A stretch of 64,000 nucleotides of DNA from assembly GCF_030410485.1 (NCBI RefSeq), contig NZ_JAUHHC010000002.1:496001-560000 (forward strand), written 5' to 3'. The stretch is from Roseateles violae (GTDB lineage Bacteria; Pseudomonadota; Gammaproteobacteria; Burkholderiales; Burkholderiaceae_C). How positions within the stretch are numbered: the stretch's first letter is position 1; each line of letters begins with the position of its first letter. Made by a program: the position numbers and the translations under genes. Positions 26,900 through 35,385 of this stretch are shown piece after piece. Below the pieces are notes generated by a model that saw nothing but the letters and a program-made list of their open reading frames with translations, was not told the DNA's origin and searched no databases.

Positions 26900-29547
26900 T
26901 CCTTGCTGGAGTCGTCGGCGGCGCTGGCGCCGTCTTCGGTGGTGGGGGCATCGGCATCGGCATCGGCCGCGCCTTCGTTGGCATCGTTCTCGACGATGCG
27001 CTGCAGGCCCGACAGCTTGGCGCCGTCGTCCAGCGCGATCAGGGTCACGCCTTGGGTGGCGCGGCCGAGCTCGCGGATCTCCGACACGCGGGTGCGCACC
27101 AGCACGCCCTTGTCGGTGATCAGCATGATCTCGTCCTCGGCATGGACCAGGGTCGCGGCGACGACACGGCCGTTGCGCTCGCTCTGCTGGATCGCGATCA
27201 TGCCCTTGGTGCCGCGGCCGTGGCGGGTGTACTCGGTGATCGCGGTGCGCTTGCCGTAGCCGTTCTCGGTGGCGGTCAGCACGCTCTGGTTCTCGTCCTC
27301 GGCGACCAGCATCGCGATCAGGCGCTGGTCGGGTTCCAGCATCATGCCGCGCACGCCGCGCGCCTGGCGGCCCATCGGGCGCACATCGTCTTCGTCGAAG
27401 CGCACCGCCTTGCCGCCATCGCTGAACAGCATCACATCGTGCTTGCCGTCGGTCAGCGCGGCGCCGATCAGGTGGTCGCCCTCGTCGAGGTCGACCGCGA
27501 TGATGCCGGCCTTGCGCGGGTTGCTGAAGTCCTTCAGCGAGGTCTTCTTGACCGTGCCCATCGCGGTGGCCATGAAGATGAAGTGATCTTCAGGGAAGGC
27601 GCGGAACTCGCCGGTCAGCGGCAGCACGACGGTGATCTTCTCGTCCTGCTGCAGCGGGAACATGTTCACGATGGGTTTGCCGCGCGAGTTGCGCGAGCCC
27701 TGCGGCACTTCCCAGACCTTCAGCCAGTAGACGCGACCGCGGTTGCTGAAGCACAGGATCCAGTCGTGCGTGTTGGCGATGAAGAGTTGGTCGACCCAGT
27801 CGTCGTCCTTGGTCTGCGTCGCCTGCTTGCCGCGGCCGCCGCGCTTCTGCGCGCGATACTCGGAGAGCGCCTGGCTCTTGATATAGCCGGTGTGCGAGAG
27901 CGTGACGACCATATCGGTCGGCGTGATCAGGTCCTCGGTGCCGAGTTCCTGCGCGTTGTGCTCGATCACCGAGCGGCGCGCGCCGAGCTTGGTCTGGCCG
28001 AACTCCTGGCGCACCTGGATCAGCTCCTCGCCGATGATGACGGTGACGCGCTCCGGCTTGGACAGGATGTCCAGCAGGTCGGCGATCTGCGCCATCACGT
28101 CCTTGTACTCGCCGACGATCTTGTCCTGCTCCAGGCCGGTCAGGCGCTGCAGGCGCATCTGCAGGATCTCGCCGGCCTGGTCGTCCGACAGGCGGTACAG
28201 GCCGTCGTCCTGCATGCCGTACATCGTCGGCAGACCCTCGGGGCGGTAGGCGGCGCTGCCGCCTTCGGCGCGCGACAGCATCTCGCGCACCAGCGAGCTG
28301 TCCCAGCTCTTGCTCATCAGCGCGGCCTTGGCGACCGGCGGCGTCGGCGACTGCTTGATCGTCTCGATGAACTCGTCGATATTGGCCAGTGCGACGGCCA
28401 GGCCCTCCAGCACATGGCCGCGCTCGCGCGCCTTGCGCAGCTCGAACACCGTGCGGCGGGTGACGACCTCGCGGCGGTGCTCGAGGAAGACGGTGACCAG
28501 GTCCTTCAGATTGCACAGCTTGGGCTGACCGTCGATCAGCGCCACCATATTCATGCCGAAGCTGTCCTGCAGCTGCGTCTGCTTGTAGAGGTTGTTCAAG
28601 ACAACCTCGGGCACCTCGCCGCGCTTGAGCTCGATCACGACGCGCATGCCGGACTTGTCGGACTCGTCCTGGATATGGCTGATGCCCTCGATCTTCTTTT
28701 CGTGCACCAGCTCGGCGATGCGCTCGAGCAGGGTCTTCTTGTTAACCTGGTAGGGAATCTCGTCGACGATGATGGCCTGGCGGGCGCCGCGGTCGATGTC
28801 CTCGAAATGGACCTTGGCGCGCATCACGACCTTGCCGCGGCCGGTGCGATAGCCATCGCGCACGCCCTGCAGGCCGTAGATGATGCCGGCGGTCGGGAAG
28901 TCCGGCGCCGGCACGATCTCCATCAGCTCGTCGATCGAGCAGTCCGGGTTCTTCAGCGCGTGCAGGCAGGCGTCGACAACCTCGTTCAGATTGTGCGGCG
29001 GGATATTCGTCGCCATGCCGACGGCAATACCCGAGGAGCCATTGATCAGCAGCTGCGGCAGACGTGCCGGCAAAACCAGCGGCTCCTTTTCGCTGCCGTC
29101 GTAGTTCGGCCCGAAATCGACCGTTTCCTTGTCGATATCGGCCAGCATCTCGTGGGCGATCTTGTCCAGGCGGATTTCGGTATATCGCATCGCCGCGGCG
29201 TTATCGCCGTCGACCGAACCGAAATTGCCCTGGCCGTCGACCAGCATATGGCGCAGCGAGAAATCCTGCGCCATGCGCACGATGGTGTCGTAGACGGCGG
29301 TATCGCCGTGCGGGTGATATTTACCGATCACGTCGCCGACGATACGGGCCGACTTCTTGTAGGGCCGGTTCCAATCGTTGTTCAGCTCGTGCATCGCGAA
29401 CAGCACGCGCCGGTGCACCGGCTTGAGGCCGTCGCGCGCATCGGGCAGCGCGCGGCCGACGATCACGCTCATCGCGTAGTCGAGGTAAGAACGCCGCATC
29501 TCCTCTTCGAGGCTGATCGGCAATGTTTCCTTGGCAAACTGGGTCAT
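26896..29547 (-). CDS. gyrA: DNA gyrase subunit A
   Basis: An 883-residue topoisomerase II subunit. The catalytic tyrosine is Tyr122 in [11 protein letters not shown], and the breakage-reunion domain begins [19 protein letters not shown]. The C-terminal beta-pinwheel has the GyrA box QKRGGRGK. At the quinolone-determining positions it has Thr83 and Asp87 ([11 protein letters not shown]). The acidic tail ends in Asp/Ala repeats. The start ATG at 29547 ([10 protein letters not shown]) is chosen by family alignment; a ten-residue extension upstream would need an alternative start. It is the first gene of the minus-strand supraoperon. Confidence 0.98.
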   Translation of the reverse strand: MTQFAKETLPISLEEEMRRSYLDYAMSVIVGRALPDARDGLKPVHRRVLFAMHELNNDWNRPYKKSARIVGDVIGKYHPHGDTAVYDTIVRMAQDFSLRHMLVDGQGNFGSVDGDNAAAMRYTEIRLDKIAHEMLADIDKETVDFGPNYDGSEKEPLVLPARLPQLLINGSSGIAVGMATNIPPHNLNEVVDACLHALKNPDCSIDELMEIVPAPDFPTAGIIYGLQGVRDGYRTGRGKVVMRAKVHFEDIDRGARQAIIVDEIPYQVNKKTLLERIAELVHEKKIEGISHIQDESDKSGMRVVIELKRGEVPEVVLNNLYKQTQLQDSFGMNMVALIDGQPKLCNLKDLVTVFLEHRREVVTRRTVFELRKARERGHVLEGLAVALANIDEFIETIKQSPTPPVAKAALMSKSWDSSLVREMLSRAEGGSAAYRPEGLPTMYGMQDDGLYRLSDDQAGEILQMRLQRLTGLEQDKIVGEYKDVMAQIADLLDILSKPERVTVIIGEELIQVRQEFGQTKLGARRSVIEHNAQELGTEDLITPTDMVVTLSHTGYIKSQALSEYRAQKRGGRGKQATQTKDDDWVDQLFIANTHDWILCFSNRGRVYWLKVWEVPQGSRNSRGKPIVNMFPLQQDEKITVVLPLTGEFRAFPEDHFIFMATAMGTVKKTSLKDFSNPRKAGIIAVDLDEGDHLIGAALTDGKHDVMLFSDGGKAVRFDEDDVRPMGRQARGVRGMMLEPDQRLIAMLVAEDENQSVLTATENGYGKRTAITEYTRHGRGTKGMIAIQQSERNGRVVAATLVHAEDEIMLITDKGVLVRTRVSEIRELGRATQGVTLIALDDGAKLSGLQRIVENDANEGAADADADAPTTEDGASAADDSSKE

Positions 29548-29819
29548 GCGCGGTGCGCGGCCGGCGCCTGTCACGGCGGGCCTGCGTCATTGAGGACTGG
29601 AAGGTCGGATTCTAAGGGTGCAAGTGGCTGTAGCAGCGGAGCAACAAGTCTGCATAGACAGGCGCCTAGGGCCGCCACAATACAAACGTCTCGGTGCCCT
29701 ATGGCACAATCGATGAGTCCCTAGGAGAAACCCGCACTAACGGTTTTTTCCTGAGGTTTTGTTCTAGTACTTTGCTGGACACTCGCAGGGCAACTGCGGC
29801 AATCCTTGAGAGGAGAATC
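29548..29819. promoter_or_regulatory. Divergent gyrA/ompA control region
   Basis: A 272-base noncoding interval. On the minus strand a TAGAAT hexamer (29609-29614) may be the gyrA -10. On the plus strand, in the presumed ompA leader, AAACC (29728-29732) and GGTTT (29742-29746) form a five-base stem running into TTTTTT, a weak attenuator-like structure. GAGAGGAGA ends just before the ompA ATG. No confident -35 was identified for either gene. Confidence 0.4.
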
Positions 29820-30500
29820 ATGAAGAAATTGAATCGAGTGGCGTCGCTGGTCTCTGTCGCCGCAGTCGCCGCCTTTGCCAGCTCTGGCGCGCTCGCGCAG
29901 ACGGCAGCGGCTCCCCAGAAGACGATCGACAACTGGCGCGCGACCGATGGCACCGTGTGGAAGAACGGTACCAATGAACTGTGCTGGCGCAATTCCAGCT
30001 GGACGCCGGCCACCGCCGCTCCCGAGTGCGATGGCGCGCTGAAGCCCGCTCCGGTTGCCGCCCCGGCCCCGGCTCCGGCGCCCGCGCCGGCTCCGGCCCC
30101 GGCTCCGGCTCCGACCCCCGCTCCGGTGCCGCCGGCTCCGGTCAGCGAAAAGGTCACCTTCGCCGCCGACGCCTTCTTCGACTTCGACAAGTCGGTGCTG
30201 AAGTCCGAAGCCAAGGCCAAGCTGGATGACCTGGTCTCCAAGACCGGTGGCATCAACCTGGAAGTCATCATCGCCGTCGGCCACACCGACTCGGTCGGTA
30301 CCGATGCCTACAACCAGGCGCTGTCGGTGCGTCGCTCCGAAGCCGTCAAGGCCTATCTGGTCTCGAAGGGCGTCGAGAAGAACCGCGTCTACACCGAAGG
30401 CAAGGGCGAGAAGCAGCCCGTCGCCGACAACAAGACCGCCGAAGGCCGCGCGAAGAACCGCCGCGTGGAAATCGAAGTCGTCGGTACGCGCAACAAGTAA
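29820..30500 (+). CDS. OmpA-family peptidoglycan-associated outer membrane protein
   Basis: A 226-residue protein: signal peptide ending SSGALAQ (residue 27), a short domain with two cysteines (NELCWRN and PECDG) that may form a disulfide, a Pro-Ala repeat linker (about residues 75-108) and a C-terminal OmpA domain (about 112-222). The peptidoglycan-binding core reads GHTDSVGTDAYNQALSVRR and later AEGRAKNRRVEI. There is no beta-barrel, so it resembles the small OmpA-like proteins of Burkholderiales rather than E. coli OmpA. The start follows GAGAGGAGA. A strong terminator stands after it. It probably tethers the outer membrane or a partner to the wall. Confidence 0.92.
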   Translation: MKKLNRVASLVSVAAVAAFASSGALAQTAAAPQKTIDNWRATDGTVWKNGTNELCWRNSSWTPATAAPECDGALKPAPVAAPAPAPAPAPAPAPAPAPTPAPVPPAPVSEKVTFAADAFFDFDKSVLKSEAKAKLDDLVSKTGGINLEVIIAVGHTDSVGTDAYNQALSVRRSEAVKAYLVSKGVEKNRVYTEGKGEKQPVADNKTAEGRAKNRRVEIEVVGTRNK

Positions 30501-30509
30501 GCAGCAGGC

Positions 30510-30571
30510 CGGGCGCTTCGGCGCCCGCTGCGAAGGCCCCGCCGAGCACAGGCTCTCGCGGGGCTTTTTTT
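30510..30571 (+). terminator. Terminator after the ompA-like gene
   Basis: A seven-base stem CGGGCGC-TTCG-GCGCCCG with a stable tetraloop (30510-30527) is followed by a second stem, GCCCCGC (30536-30542) with GCGGGGC (30558-30564), and seven T residues. The second hairpin is a textbook intrinsic terminator. Confidence 0.88.
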
Positions 30572-30581
30572 ATCCCTCCGC

Positions 30582-30587
30582 TACCAT
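30582..30587 (+). promoter_or_regulatory. -10-like hexamer TACCAT directly before ubiG
   Basis: TACCAT, six bases, then the ubiG ATG. It lies immediately after the ompA terminator, so a separate promoter is needed here, and no ribosome binding site is present. Confidence 0.4.
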
Positions 30588-30593
30588 CGCAGC

Positions 30594-31298
30594 ATGACGA
30601 TCAATGCCGATCCCCAAGAGCTCGCCAAGTTCGGCGAACTGGCCCATCGCTGGTGGGACCCCGACAGCGAATTCAAGCCGCTGCATCAGATCAATCCGCT
30701 GCGCCTGGACTGGATCAACAGCCTGTGCCCGCTGGCCGGCAAGACGGTGCTCGACGTCGGCTGCGGCGGCGGCATCCTGAGCGACTCGATGGCGCGCCGC
30801 GGTGCCAAGGTGCTGGGCATCGACCTGTCGACCAAGCCCTTGAAGGTAGCGCAGCTGCATGCGATGGAGGCGGGCACCGAGAACATCGAATACCGCGAGA
30901 TCGCCGTCGAGGCGCTGGCCGCCGAGCGGCCCGAGTCCTTCGACGCGGTCACCTGCATGGAGATGCTCGAGCATGTGCCCGACCCGGCCTCGGTCGTGCA
31001 GGCACTGGGCACCCTGGTCAAGCCGGGTGGCTGGGTCTTCCTCTCGACCCTGAACCGCAACTTCAAGTCCTTCATGCTGGCCATCGTCGGCGCCGAGTAC
31101 GTGCTGAAGATGCTGCCGGCCGGCACGCATGAATACGCGCGCTTCCTGAAGCCCTCGGAGCTGGCCCAGTTCTGCCGCGATGCTGGCCTGGAATTGCAGG
31201 GCGCCAAGGGCATGAGCTTCAATCCGCTGACGCAGCGCTACAGCCTCGGCAGCGACGCCGACGTCAACTATCTGCTGGCCTGCCGCAAGCCGGCATGA
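30594..31298 (+). CDS. ubiG: Ubiquinone biosynthesis O-methyltransferase UbiG
   Basis: A 234-residue SAM-dependent methyltransferase with motif [13 protein letters not shown], the upstream [21 protein letters not shown] region characteristic of UbiG, and EMLEHVPDP. It performs both O-methylations of the ubiquinone ring. The stop overlaps the gph start by four bases (ATGA), an arrangement common in Burkholderiales after ompA. The ATG sits six bases after TACCAT without a Shine-Dalgarno sequence. Confidence 0.96.
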   Translation: MTINADPQELAKFGELAHRWWDPDSEFKPLHQINPLRLDWINSLCPLAGKTVLDVGCGGGILSDSMARRGAKVLGIDLSTKPLKVAQLHAMEAGTENIEYREIAVEALAAERPESFDAVTCMEMLEHVPDPASVVQALGTLVKPGGWVFLSTLNRNFKSFMLAIVGAEYVLKMLPAGTHEYARFLKPSELAQFCRDAGLELQGAKGMSFNPLTQRYSLGSDADVNYLLACRKPA

Positions 31299-31960
31299 GC
31301 ACGCTGGGCGGCGTGGCCGCCGTCCTGTTCGATCTCGACGGCACGCTGGTCGACAGCGCGCCCGATCTGACCGGCGCCGCCAACGAGATGCTGCTCGCTC
31401 GCGGCTTGCCCGCGCTGCCTTTTGAAACGCTGCGGCCGATGTGCGGCTCCGGCGCGCGTGGCATGGTCGGCAGCGCCTTCGGCCTGCGGCCCGGCGAGGA
31501 CGGCTACGAGGCGCTGAAGAACGAATTCCTCGATCGCTACGAGCTGCGCCTGCTGCGCGAGACGCGTGTCTTCGCGGCCGTCGAGCCGCTGCTGGCGGCG
31601 CTGCGCGCGGCCGAGCTGCGCTGGGGCGTCGTCACCAACAAGGCCGAACGCTTCGCGCTGCCGCTGAGCCAGGCGCTCGAGCTGCGGCCCGGCGCCCTCG
31701 TCGGCGGCGACAGCACGCCGCACACCAAGCCGCATCCGGCGCCGCTGCTCGAGGCGGCGCGCCGGCTGGGCGTGGCGCCCGAGCACTGCGTGTACGTCGG
31801 CGACGACGAGCGCGACGTGATCGCCGGTCAGGCGGCCGGTATGCGCACGGTGGCCGTGCGCTGGGGCTATCTGGGCCAGGCCCGCGCGATCGAGGACTGG
31901 GGGGCGAGCCGGGTCGTCGATACGCCGGACGAACTGCTGCGGCAGTTGGGACTGGACTGA
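31295..31960 (+). CDS. gph: Phosphoglycolate phosphatase (HAD family)
   Basis: A 221-residue HAD hydrolase: motif [12 protein letters not shown] (nucleophile Asp at residue 13), motif II VTNK, a conserved lysine in HTKPHP and motif [12 protein letters not shown]. The cap is helical, as in Gph. The likely substrate is 2-phosphoglycolate from DNA 3'-end repair; related substrates such as N-acetylmuramate 6-phosphate cannot be excluded from sequence. It is translationally coupled to ubiG. Confidence 0.9.
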   Translation: MSTLGGVAAVLFDLDGTLVDSAPDLTGAANEMLLARGLPALPFETLRPMCGSGARGMVGSAFGLRPGEDGYEALKNEFLDRYELRLLRETRVFAAVEPLLAALRAAELRWGVVTNKAERFALPLSQALELRPGALVGGDSTPHTKPHPAPLLEAARRLGVAPEHCVYVGDDERDVIAGQAAGMRTVAVRWGYLGQARAIEDWGASRVVDTPDELLRQLGLD

Positions 31961-31973
31961 GTCGCCGGGCGAT

Positions 31974-33065
31974 TCAGCGCGTGGGCACGGTGATCAGCGG
32001 CGCGGCCGGCGCACTGGCGCCGCTCTCGGTCAGCGAGAACATCAGCATCACGAAGGACAGCATGGCCTTCGAGCCGCTGTCGCGGTCGTCGATCCAGAAG
32101 TAGCGATCGCGATAACGCACGGCGACATAGGCGTCGGCCGGCGCCTCCGGTCCGTTGCGCACCGTCAGCCGGCGCGGCGCCTCGCTGCCCCTATCGCCCT
32201 CGCGGTGGATCGCATAGGCGCGGCCCTCGGCGACGTCCTGTGCCGGCACCTCGACGGTGGCTGCCAGATTGCTGAGCATCTGCAGCATCGAGCGGGTCTG
32301 CAGCGCGATGTCGCGGTCGCTTTCGGGGAAGGAGCCGTAGCTGACGCTGAATTCGCGCGCGTCGGGGCGGCTACCCAGCAGCGTGGCGATGCGCTCGATG
32401 CGCTTGCGGCTGACGGCATCGGGCGCGCGGAAGGACATCGTCAGGTTCTGCCGCCCGGCCAGCGCCCGCGTCTCGAAGCCCAGATCGCCATCGCGCTGCG
32501 CCTCGCGCAGCAGCCGGCTCAGCTCGAAGAACTGCGGCGCGCCGGCGCGCTCGAACAAGCCGCCGGTGGCGTTCGGCAGGCCGTTGATCGTGTTGACGCT
32601 GACCTGCAGCACCACGTCGACCGGGTAGCCGCCCTGGATCAGCAGCAGGATGCCGGAGACCGGCAGCGGCGTCATCAGGCTGCGCGCGAACTTGTCGCCC
32701 TGCAGCGGCGAATAGGTGATCGTCGGCCGGTCGGTGAAGCGGCCGCCGGCACCGATGCCTAGGAAGCTGTCGCCGGCCCGGTTCTGCGGCGCCGCCTGGG
32801 CCTGGGCCGACATCTCGCCGTAGAGCTCGTAGGAGCTGATGATGCTGGCGACGTCGAGAAACACCGGTGCCTCCGAGTAGCGCAGCTTCACCAGGTTCAA
32901 GAGCACCTGGCGCTTCCACGATTCGGAGATCGATTGCAGATAGTCGACCCGGTCGCGGGCAATCGTCGTAGGGCCGACGGCAGCGCAGCCGCCGAGCAGG
33001 ACGCCCAGCAAGAGCAGCGCCACGCTGCCGCGTCCGAAACCGAGCCTGTTCTTGTGCAGCGCCAC
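31974..33065 (-). CDS. Conserved lipoprotein of unknown function
   Basis: With a GTG start at 33065, behind GGGGGATGGA, the protein has 363 residues and begins with a lipoprotein signal: basic n-region, core SVALLLLGVLL and lipobox LLGGC (Cys near residue 28). The mature part opens with VDYLQSISESWKRQVLLNLVKLRY and VFLDVASI, a pattern I recall from hypothetical lipoproteins of many proteobacteria; no catalytic motif is visible. An alternative ATG at 33104 adds 13 residues before the signal. The open frame continues to 33275 across ssrA, which cannot be coding. The end is 13 bases from gph, convergent. Confidence 0.7.
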   Translation of the reverse strand: MALHKNRLGFGRGSVALLLLGVLLGGCAAVGPTTIARDRVDYLQSISESWKRQVLLNLVKLRYSEAPVFLDVASIISSYELYGEMSAQAQAAPQNRAGDSFLGIGAGGRFTDRPTITYSPLQGDKFARSLMTPLPVSGILLLIQGGYPVDVVLQVSVNTINGLPNATGGLFERAGAPQFFELSRLLREAQRDGDLGFETRALAGRQNLTMSFRAPDAVSRKRIERIATLLGSRPDAREFSVSYGSFPESDRDIALQTRSMLQMLSNLAATVEVPAQDVAEGRAYAIHREGDRGSEAPRRLTVRNGPEAPADAYVAVRYRDRYFWIDDRDSGSKAMLSFVMLMFSLTESGASAPAAPLITVPTR

Positions 33066-33128
33066 TCCATCCCCCGACCGGATGCCAGGCGCACAGCATC
33101 GCATGGATGGCACGTCGGCCGCGCTTTC

Positions 33129-33158
33129 TTTGTAGGGTCGGTCTTGAAGCATCGCCAA
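33129..33158 (-). promoter_or_regulatory. Candidate promoter of the lipoprotein gene
   Basis: On the minus strand, TTGGCG (33158-33153), 18 bases, TACAAA (33134-33129). It would give a leader of about 57 bases to the GTG at 33065. It overlaps the opposing ssrA promoter. Confidence 0.4.
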
Positions 33159-33170
33159 CTGCCCTAAAAT
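33144..33170 (+). promoter_or_regulatory. Candidate ssrA promoter
   Basis: TTGAAG (33144-33149), 15 bases, TAAAAT (33165-33170), ending ten bases before the mature tmRNA 5' end. The spacer is short, but the hexamers are the best in the interval. Confidence 0.5.
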
Positions 33171-33180
33171 GCAAGGCTCT

Positions 33181-33552
33181 GGGGCCGACCTGGTTTCGAC
33201 GTGGGTGCGGATCCGGAGTAGGGCATGCCGAGCACCAGTCCGCTCGTAAAACCACTGGAAACAAAGTAACTGCAAACGACTCTACGTTCGCACTCGCTGC
33301 TTAATTGCAGATGAGCTTCTCAACGGCAGGCCGATGGGCCGGGCTTAAACCGCAAGGTGGACAGCTGAGAAGTCATTCACATCGGCTGGTCTCAAAGCGG
33401 GTCACTCGTTTTGGGACGAGATCAAGTGACTGGCGGGAAAGCTAGTGTGCCGCTGCACGAGCTGAACGCGAGATCCAAATCAGACGGCTAAGCATGTAGA
33501 ACTGCCCGGTGATGGCTTGCGGACGGGGGTTCAATTCCCCCCGGCTCCACCA
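33181..33552 (+). ncRNA. ssrA: Transfer-messenger RNA (tmRNA)
   Basis: A 372-base one-piece tmRNA. The 5' GGGGCCG pairs with CGGCTCC before the encoded ACCA end; a T-arm of GGGGG-TTCAATT-CCCCC precedes it. The resume codon is GCA at 33272, and the tag reads ANDSTFALAA with a TAA stop at 33302-33304. The RNA rescues stalled ribosomes with SmpB and marks the nascent chain for ClpXP/ClpAP. The CCA is genomically encoded. No integrase gene or att repeat lies at its 3' end, a frequent island insertion site. Confidence 0.97.
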
Positions 33553-33592
33553 CAACAGCCGGAGATCGCCGCCAGGCGATCAAGCAAGTACC

Positions 33593-33626
33593 AAGGCCCG
33601 GACCCGCAATGGTCCGGGCCTTTTTC
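33593..33626 (+). terminator. ssrA terminator
   Basis: A stem of AAGGCCCGGACC (33593-33604) against GGTCCGGGCC plus TT, with loop CGCAAT, followed by TTTTTC. Strong intrinsic terminator. Confidence 0.92.
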
Positions 33627-33639
33627 TTTCTTCTCGACT

Positions 33640-33645
33640 TACCAT
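33640..33645 (+). promoter_or_regulatory. -10-like hexamer TACCAT directly before the AraC-type gene
   Basis: TACCAT, seven bases, ATG at 33653, just behind the ssrA terminator; no ribosome binding site. Same layout and hexamer as before ubiG. Confidence 0.4.
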
Positions 33646-33652
33646 CGCGCCC

Positions 33653-34114
33653 ATGTCGGTCGATCGTTCTTCGTCCTCGAGCGCCGTGCAGCTGCGCGAC
33701 CTGGCGCGGCTGCGGCGGGTGCGGGACCGCATCGATCGGGAGTACGAGCAACCGCTGGACGTCGAAGCGCTGGCGCGCGGCGTGCACATGTCGGCCGGGC
33801 ATCTGAGCCGGCAGTTCCGGCTGGCCTATGGCGAGTCGCCTTATGCCTATCTGATGACGCGGCGCATCGAGCGCGCGATGGCGCTGCTGCGCCGCGGCGA
33901 TCTGAGCGTCACCGAGGTCTGTTTCGCGGTTGGCTGCTCCTCCCTGGGCACCTTCAGCACCCGCTTCGCCGAACTGGTCGGCGTGCCGCCCAGCGTCTAT
34001 CGGCGCGAGGCGGCGCAGACGCAGGTGGCCGGCATGCCGGCCTGCCTGGCCAAGCAGGTGACGCGACCGATCAGGAATCGAGAAGCGCCGGCGACGCTGT
34101 CCGACCTAGACTGA
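33653..34114 (+). CDS. AraC-family DNA-binding regulator (single domain)
   Basis: A 153-residue regulator that is almost only the AraC/XylS double helix-turn-helix (about residues 17-118): LDVEALARGVHMSAGHLSRQ forms the first and LSVTEVCFAVGCSSLGTFST the second, ending in the usual GVPPSVYR. It has no ligand-binding domain, like SoxS/MarA, so activity may be set by expression level. It is followed after 38 bases by a VOC-family gene, a pairing known from many proteobacteria; the VOC gene is the likely target. The start at 33653 removes a leading stretch that would overlap ssrA and its terminator. Confidence 0.88.
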   Translation: MSVDRSSSSSAVQLRDLARLRRVRDRIDREYEQPLDVEALARGVHMSAGHLSRQFRLAYGESPYAYLMTRRIERAMALLRRGDLSVTEVCFAVGCSSLGTFSTRFAELVGVPPSVYRREAAQTQVAGMPACLAKQVTRPIRNREAPATLSDLD

Positions 34115-34152
34115 AGTCCACTCATCAACACGCTCTTTGCGAGCCCATCGAC

Positions 34153-34563
34153 ATGGACATCAGCATTCATTCCAGCTTTCTGCCGCAGAACGACCCGGAG
34201 GCGGCCCTGGCCTTCTACCGCGACCTGCTCGGCTTCGAGGTCCGCAACGACGTCGGCTACAACGGTATGCGCTGGATCACCGTCGGCCCGACGGGTCAGC
34301 CCGGCACCTCCATCGTGCTCTATCCACCGGCCGCGACGCCCGGGCTCACCGAGGACGAGCGCCGCACGATCGCCGAGATGATGGCCAAGGGCACGTTTGC
34401 GATGGTGCTGTTCGCCACCCGCGATCTGGACGGACTGTTCGCCCGGCTGCAGGCGGCCGATGCCGAGATCGTCCAGGAGCCGACCGAGCAGCCCTATGGC
34501 GTGCGCGACTGCGGCGTGCGCGATCCGGCCGGCAATATGGTCCGCATCCAGCAACTGCGCTGA
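34153..34563 (+). CDS. VOC family protein (glyoxalase/bleomycin-resistance fold)
   Basis: A 136-residue protein with two beta-alpha-beta-beta-beta units of the vicinal oxygen chelate fold: PEAALAFYRDLLGFEVRND at the front and VRDCGVRDPAGNMVRIQQ at the end. Possible metal ligands include His6 and Glu/Gln positions in the strands. The substrate cannot be inferred: family members include dioxygenases, isomerases and resistance proteins. Probably cotranscribed with the AraC-type regulator. Confidence 0.85.
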   Translation: MDISIHSSFLPQNDPEAALAFYRDLLGFEVRNDVGYNGMRWITVGPTGQPGTSIVLYPPAATPGLTEDERRTIAEMMAKGTFAMVLFATRDLDGLFARLQAADAEIVQEPTEQPYGVRDCGVRDPAGNMVRIQQLR

Positions 34564-34594
34564 GCGGGCCGACGAGCGCTCGACCGCTATGGCG

Positions 34595-34798
34595 CTAGGC
34601 TTGGTCGGTGGGCAGCTTGCCGCGGCGCTTCCACCAATAGGCCAGCGGCAGTAGCAGCAGCGCGCCGAGCAAGAACCGCCAGTGCTCGCGCAGCAGGCCG
34701 ACAAGGCGGCGACCCGGGCTGCCGTGCACGCCGATGCGCTTTTCGTGGACATGGCGGATGCGCGGCTCGGCGCGGCTGTCGGTGGCGACCGCCGCCAT
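34595..34798 (-). CDS. Small putative membrane protein
   Basis: A 67-residue open frame beginning MAAVATDSRAEPRIRHV with one predicted transmembrane helix (about residues 42-56, FLLGALLLLPLAYWW) followed by a basic KRRGK tail. It lies 32 bases after the next minus-strand gene. It is unrecognised. The coding call rests on the helix, the position and the absence of a better frame; a longer frame upstream is low-complexity. Confidence 0.45.
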   Translation of the reverse strand: MAAVATDSRAEPRIRHVHEKRIGVHGSPGRRLVGLLREHWRFLLGALLLLPLAYWWKRRGKLPTDQA

Positions 34799-34830
34799 CG
34801 TCAAGGCCGGCAACTCGGCAGACCGGGAAT

Positions 34831-35130
34831 TCAGGCCGCGCGGCGGCGCGCCGGCGCCGTGGGGGCCGGCTTGGCCGGCCGAGCCGGCAGGTCGATCGAT
34901 TCGTGCAGCGCCTCGGTCAGCCGCGGTGGCAGCGATTCGATGCGGATGATCTCGGCGACCTCGCGCACGCGCGCCAGCGCGACCGGCACGAATTCGCTCA
35001 CCGGGTGCTGCTTGCGCCACTCGCTGCGCTCGGCGGGCGCTTCCGGCGCCGCGGCGCTGCGCAACTTCGTCGCCATTGCCAGCACGCGCTCGGCGAAGAG
35101 CAGTTCGAGGTAGTCCTTGCTGTCCATCAT
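34831..35130 (-). CDS. Small hypothetical protein
   Basis: A 99-residue soluble protein opening MMDSKDYLELLFAERVLAMATKLRS, predicted largely helical, with VSEFVPVALARVREVAEIIRIE and a Pro/Ala/Arg-rich tail. No family recognised and no transmembrane segment. A second start one codon later is equally possible. It is followed on the same strand by the small membrane protein gene. Confidence 0.55.
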   Translation of the reverse strand: MMDSKDYLELLFAERVLAMATKLRSAAAPEAPAERSEWRKQHPVSEFVPVALARVREVAEIIRIESLPPRLTEALHESIDLPARPAKPAPTAPARRRAA

Positions 35131-35385
35131 TGGGGGCTCACCGGTCGGTCGCGGATCGATCAGGCGGCGAGCTTAGCGATAAAAAAACGGCGGAAGCCCG
35201 GGGCAGGGCGGCGAACTCGTAAGCAATCGTTGCACCGGCTGTCGGTCGATTCCTACAAGCGCTCGCGCCTTTCGCTTGCCCGGCATCCGGATCCGGAAGC
35301 TAATCTGGGCGGCGCGGACGGCGAGTCGCCGGCGCGCCTTTTGCCCGGCCTGCGGTCCCCTAGCCCTGATTGAAGGAGTTGTGTC

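Noticed and set aside
29293-29313. GyrA Thr83 as a quinolone-resistance substitution
   Set aside because: Threonine at this site is the natural residue in many Gram-negative groups; without a sensitive reference no resistance call is justified.
30045-30145. Pro-Ala repeat in the OmpA-like gene as a sequencing artefact or minisatellite
   Set aside because: The frame is kept, and Pro-Ala linkers before OmpA domains are common in this group.
33066-33275. N-terminal extension of the lipoprotein reading frame across ssrA
   Set aside because: It would be antisense to the tmRNA and would put 70 residues before a perfect lipoprotein signal.
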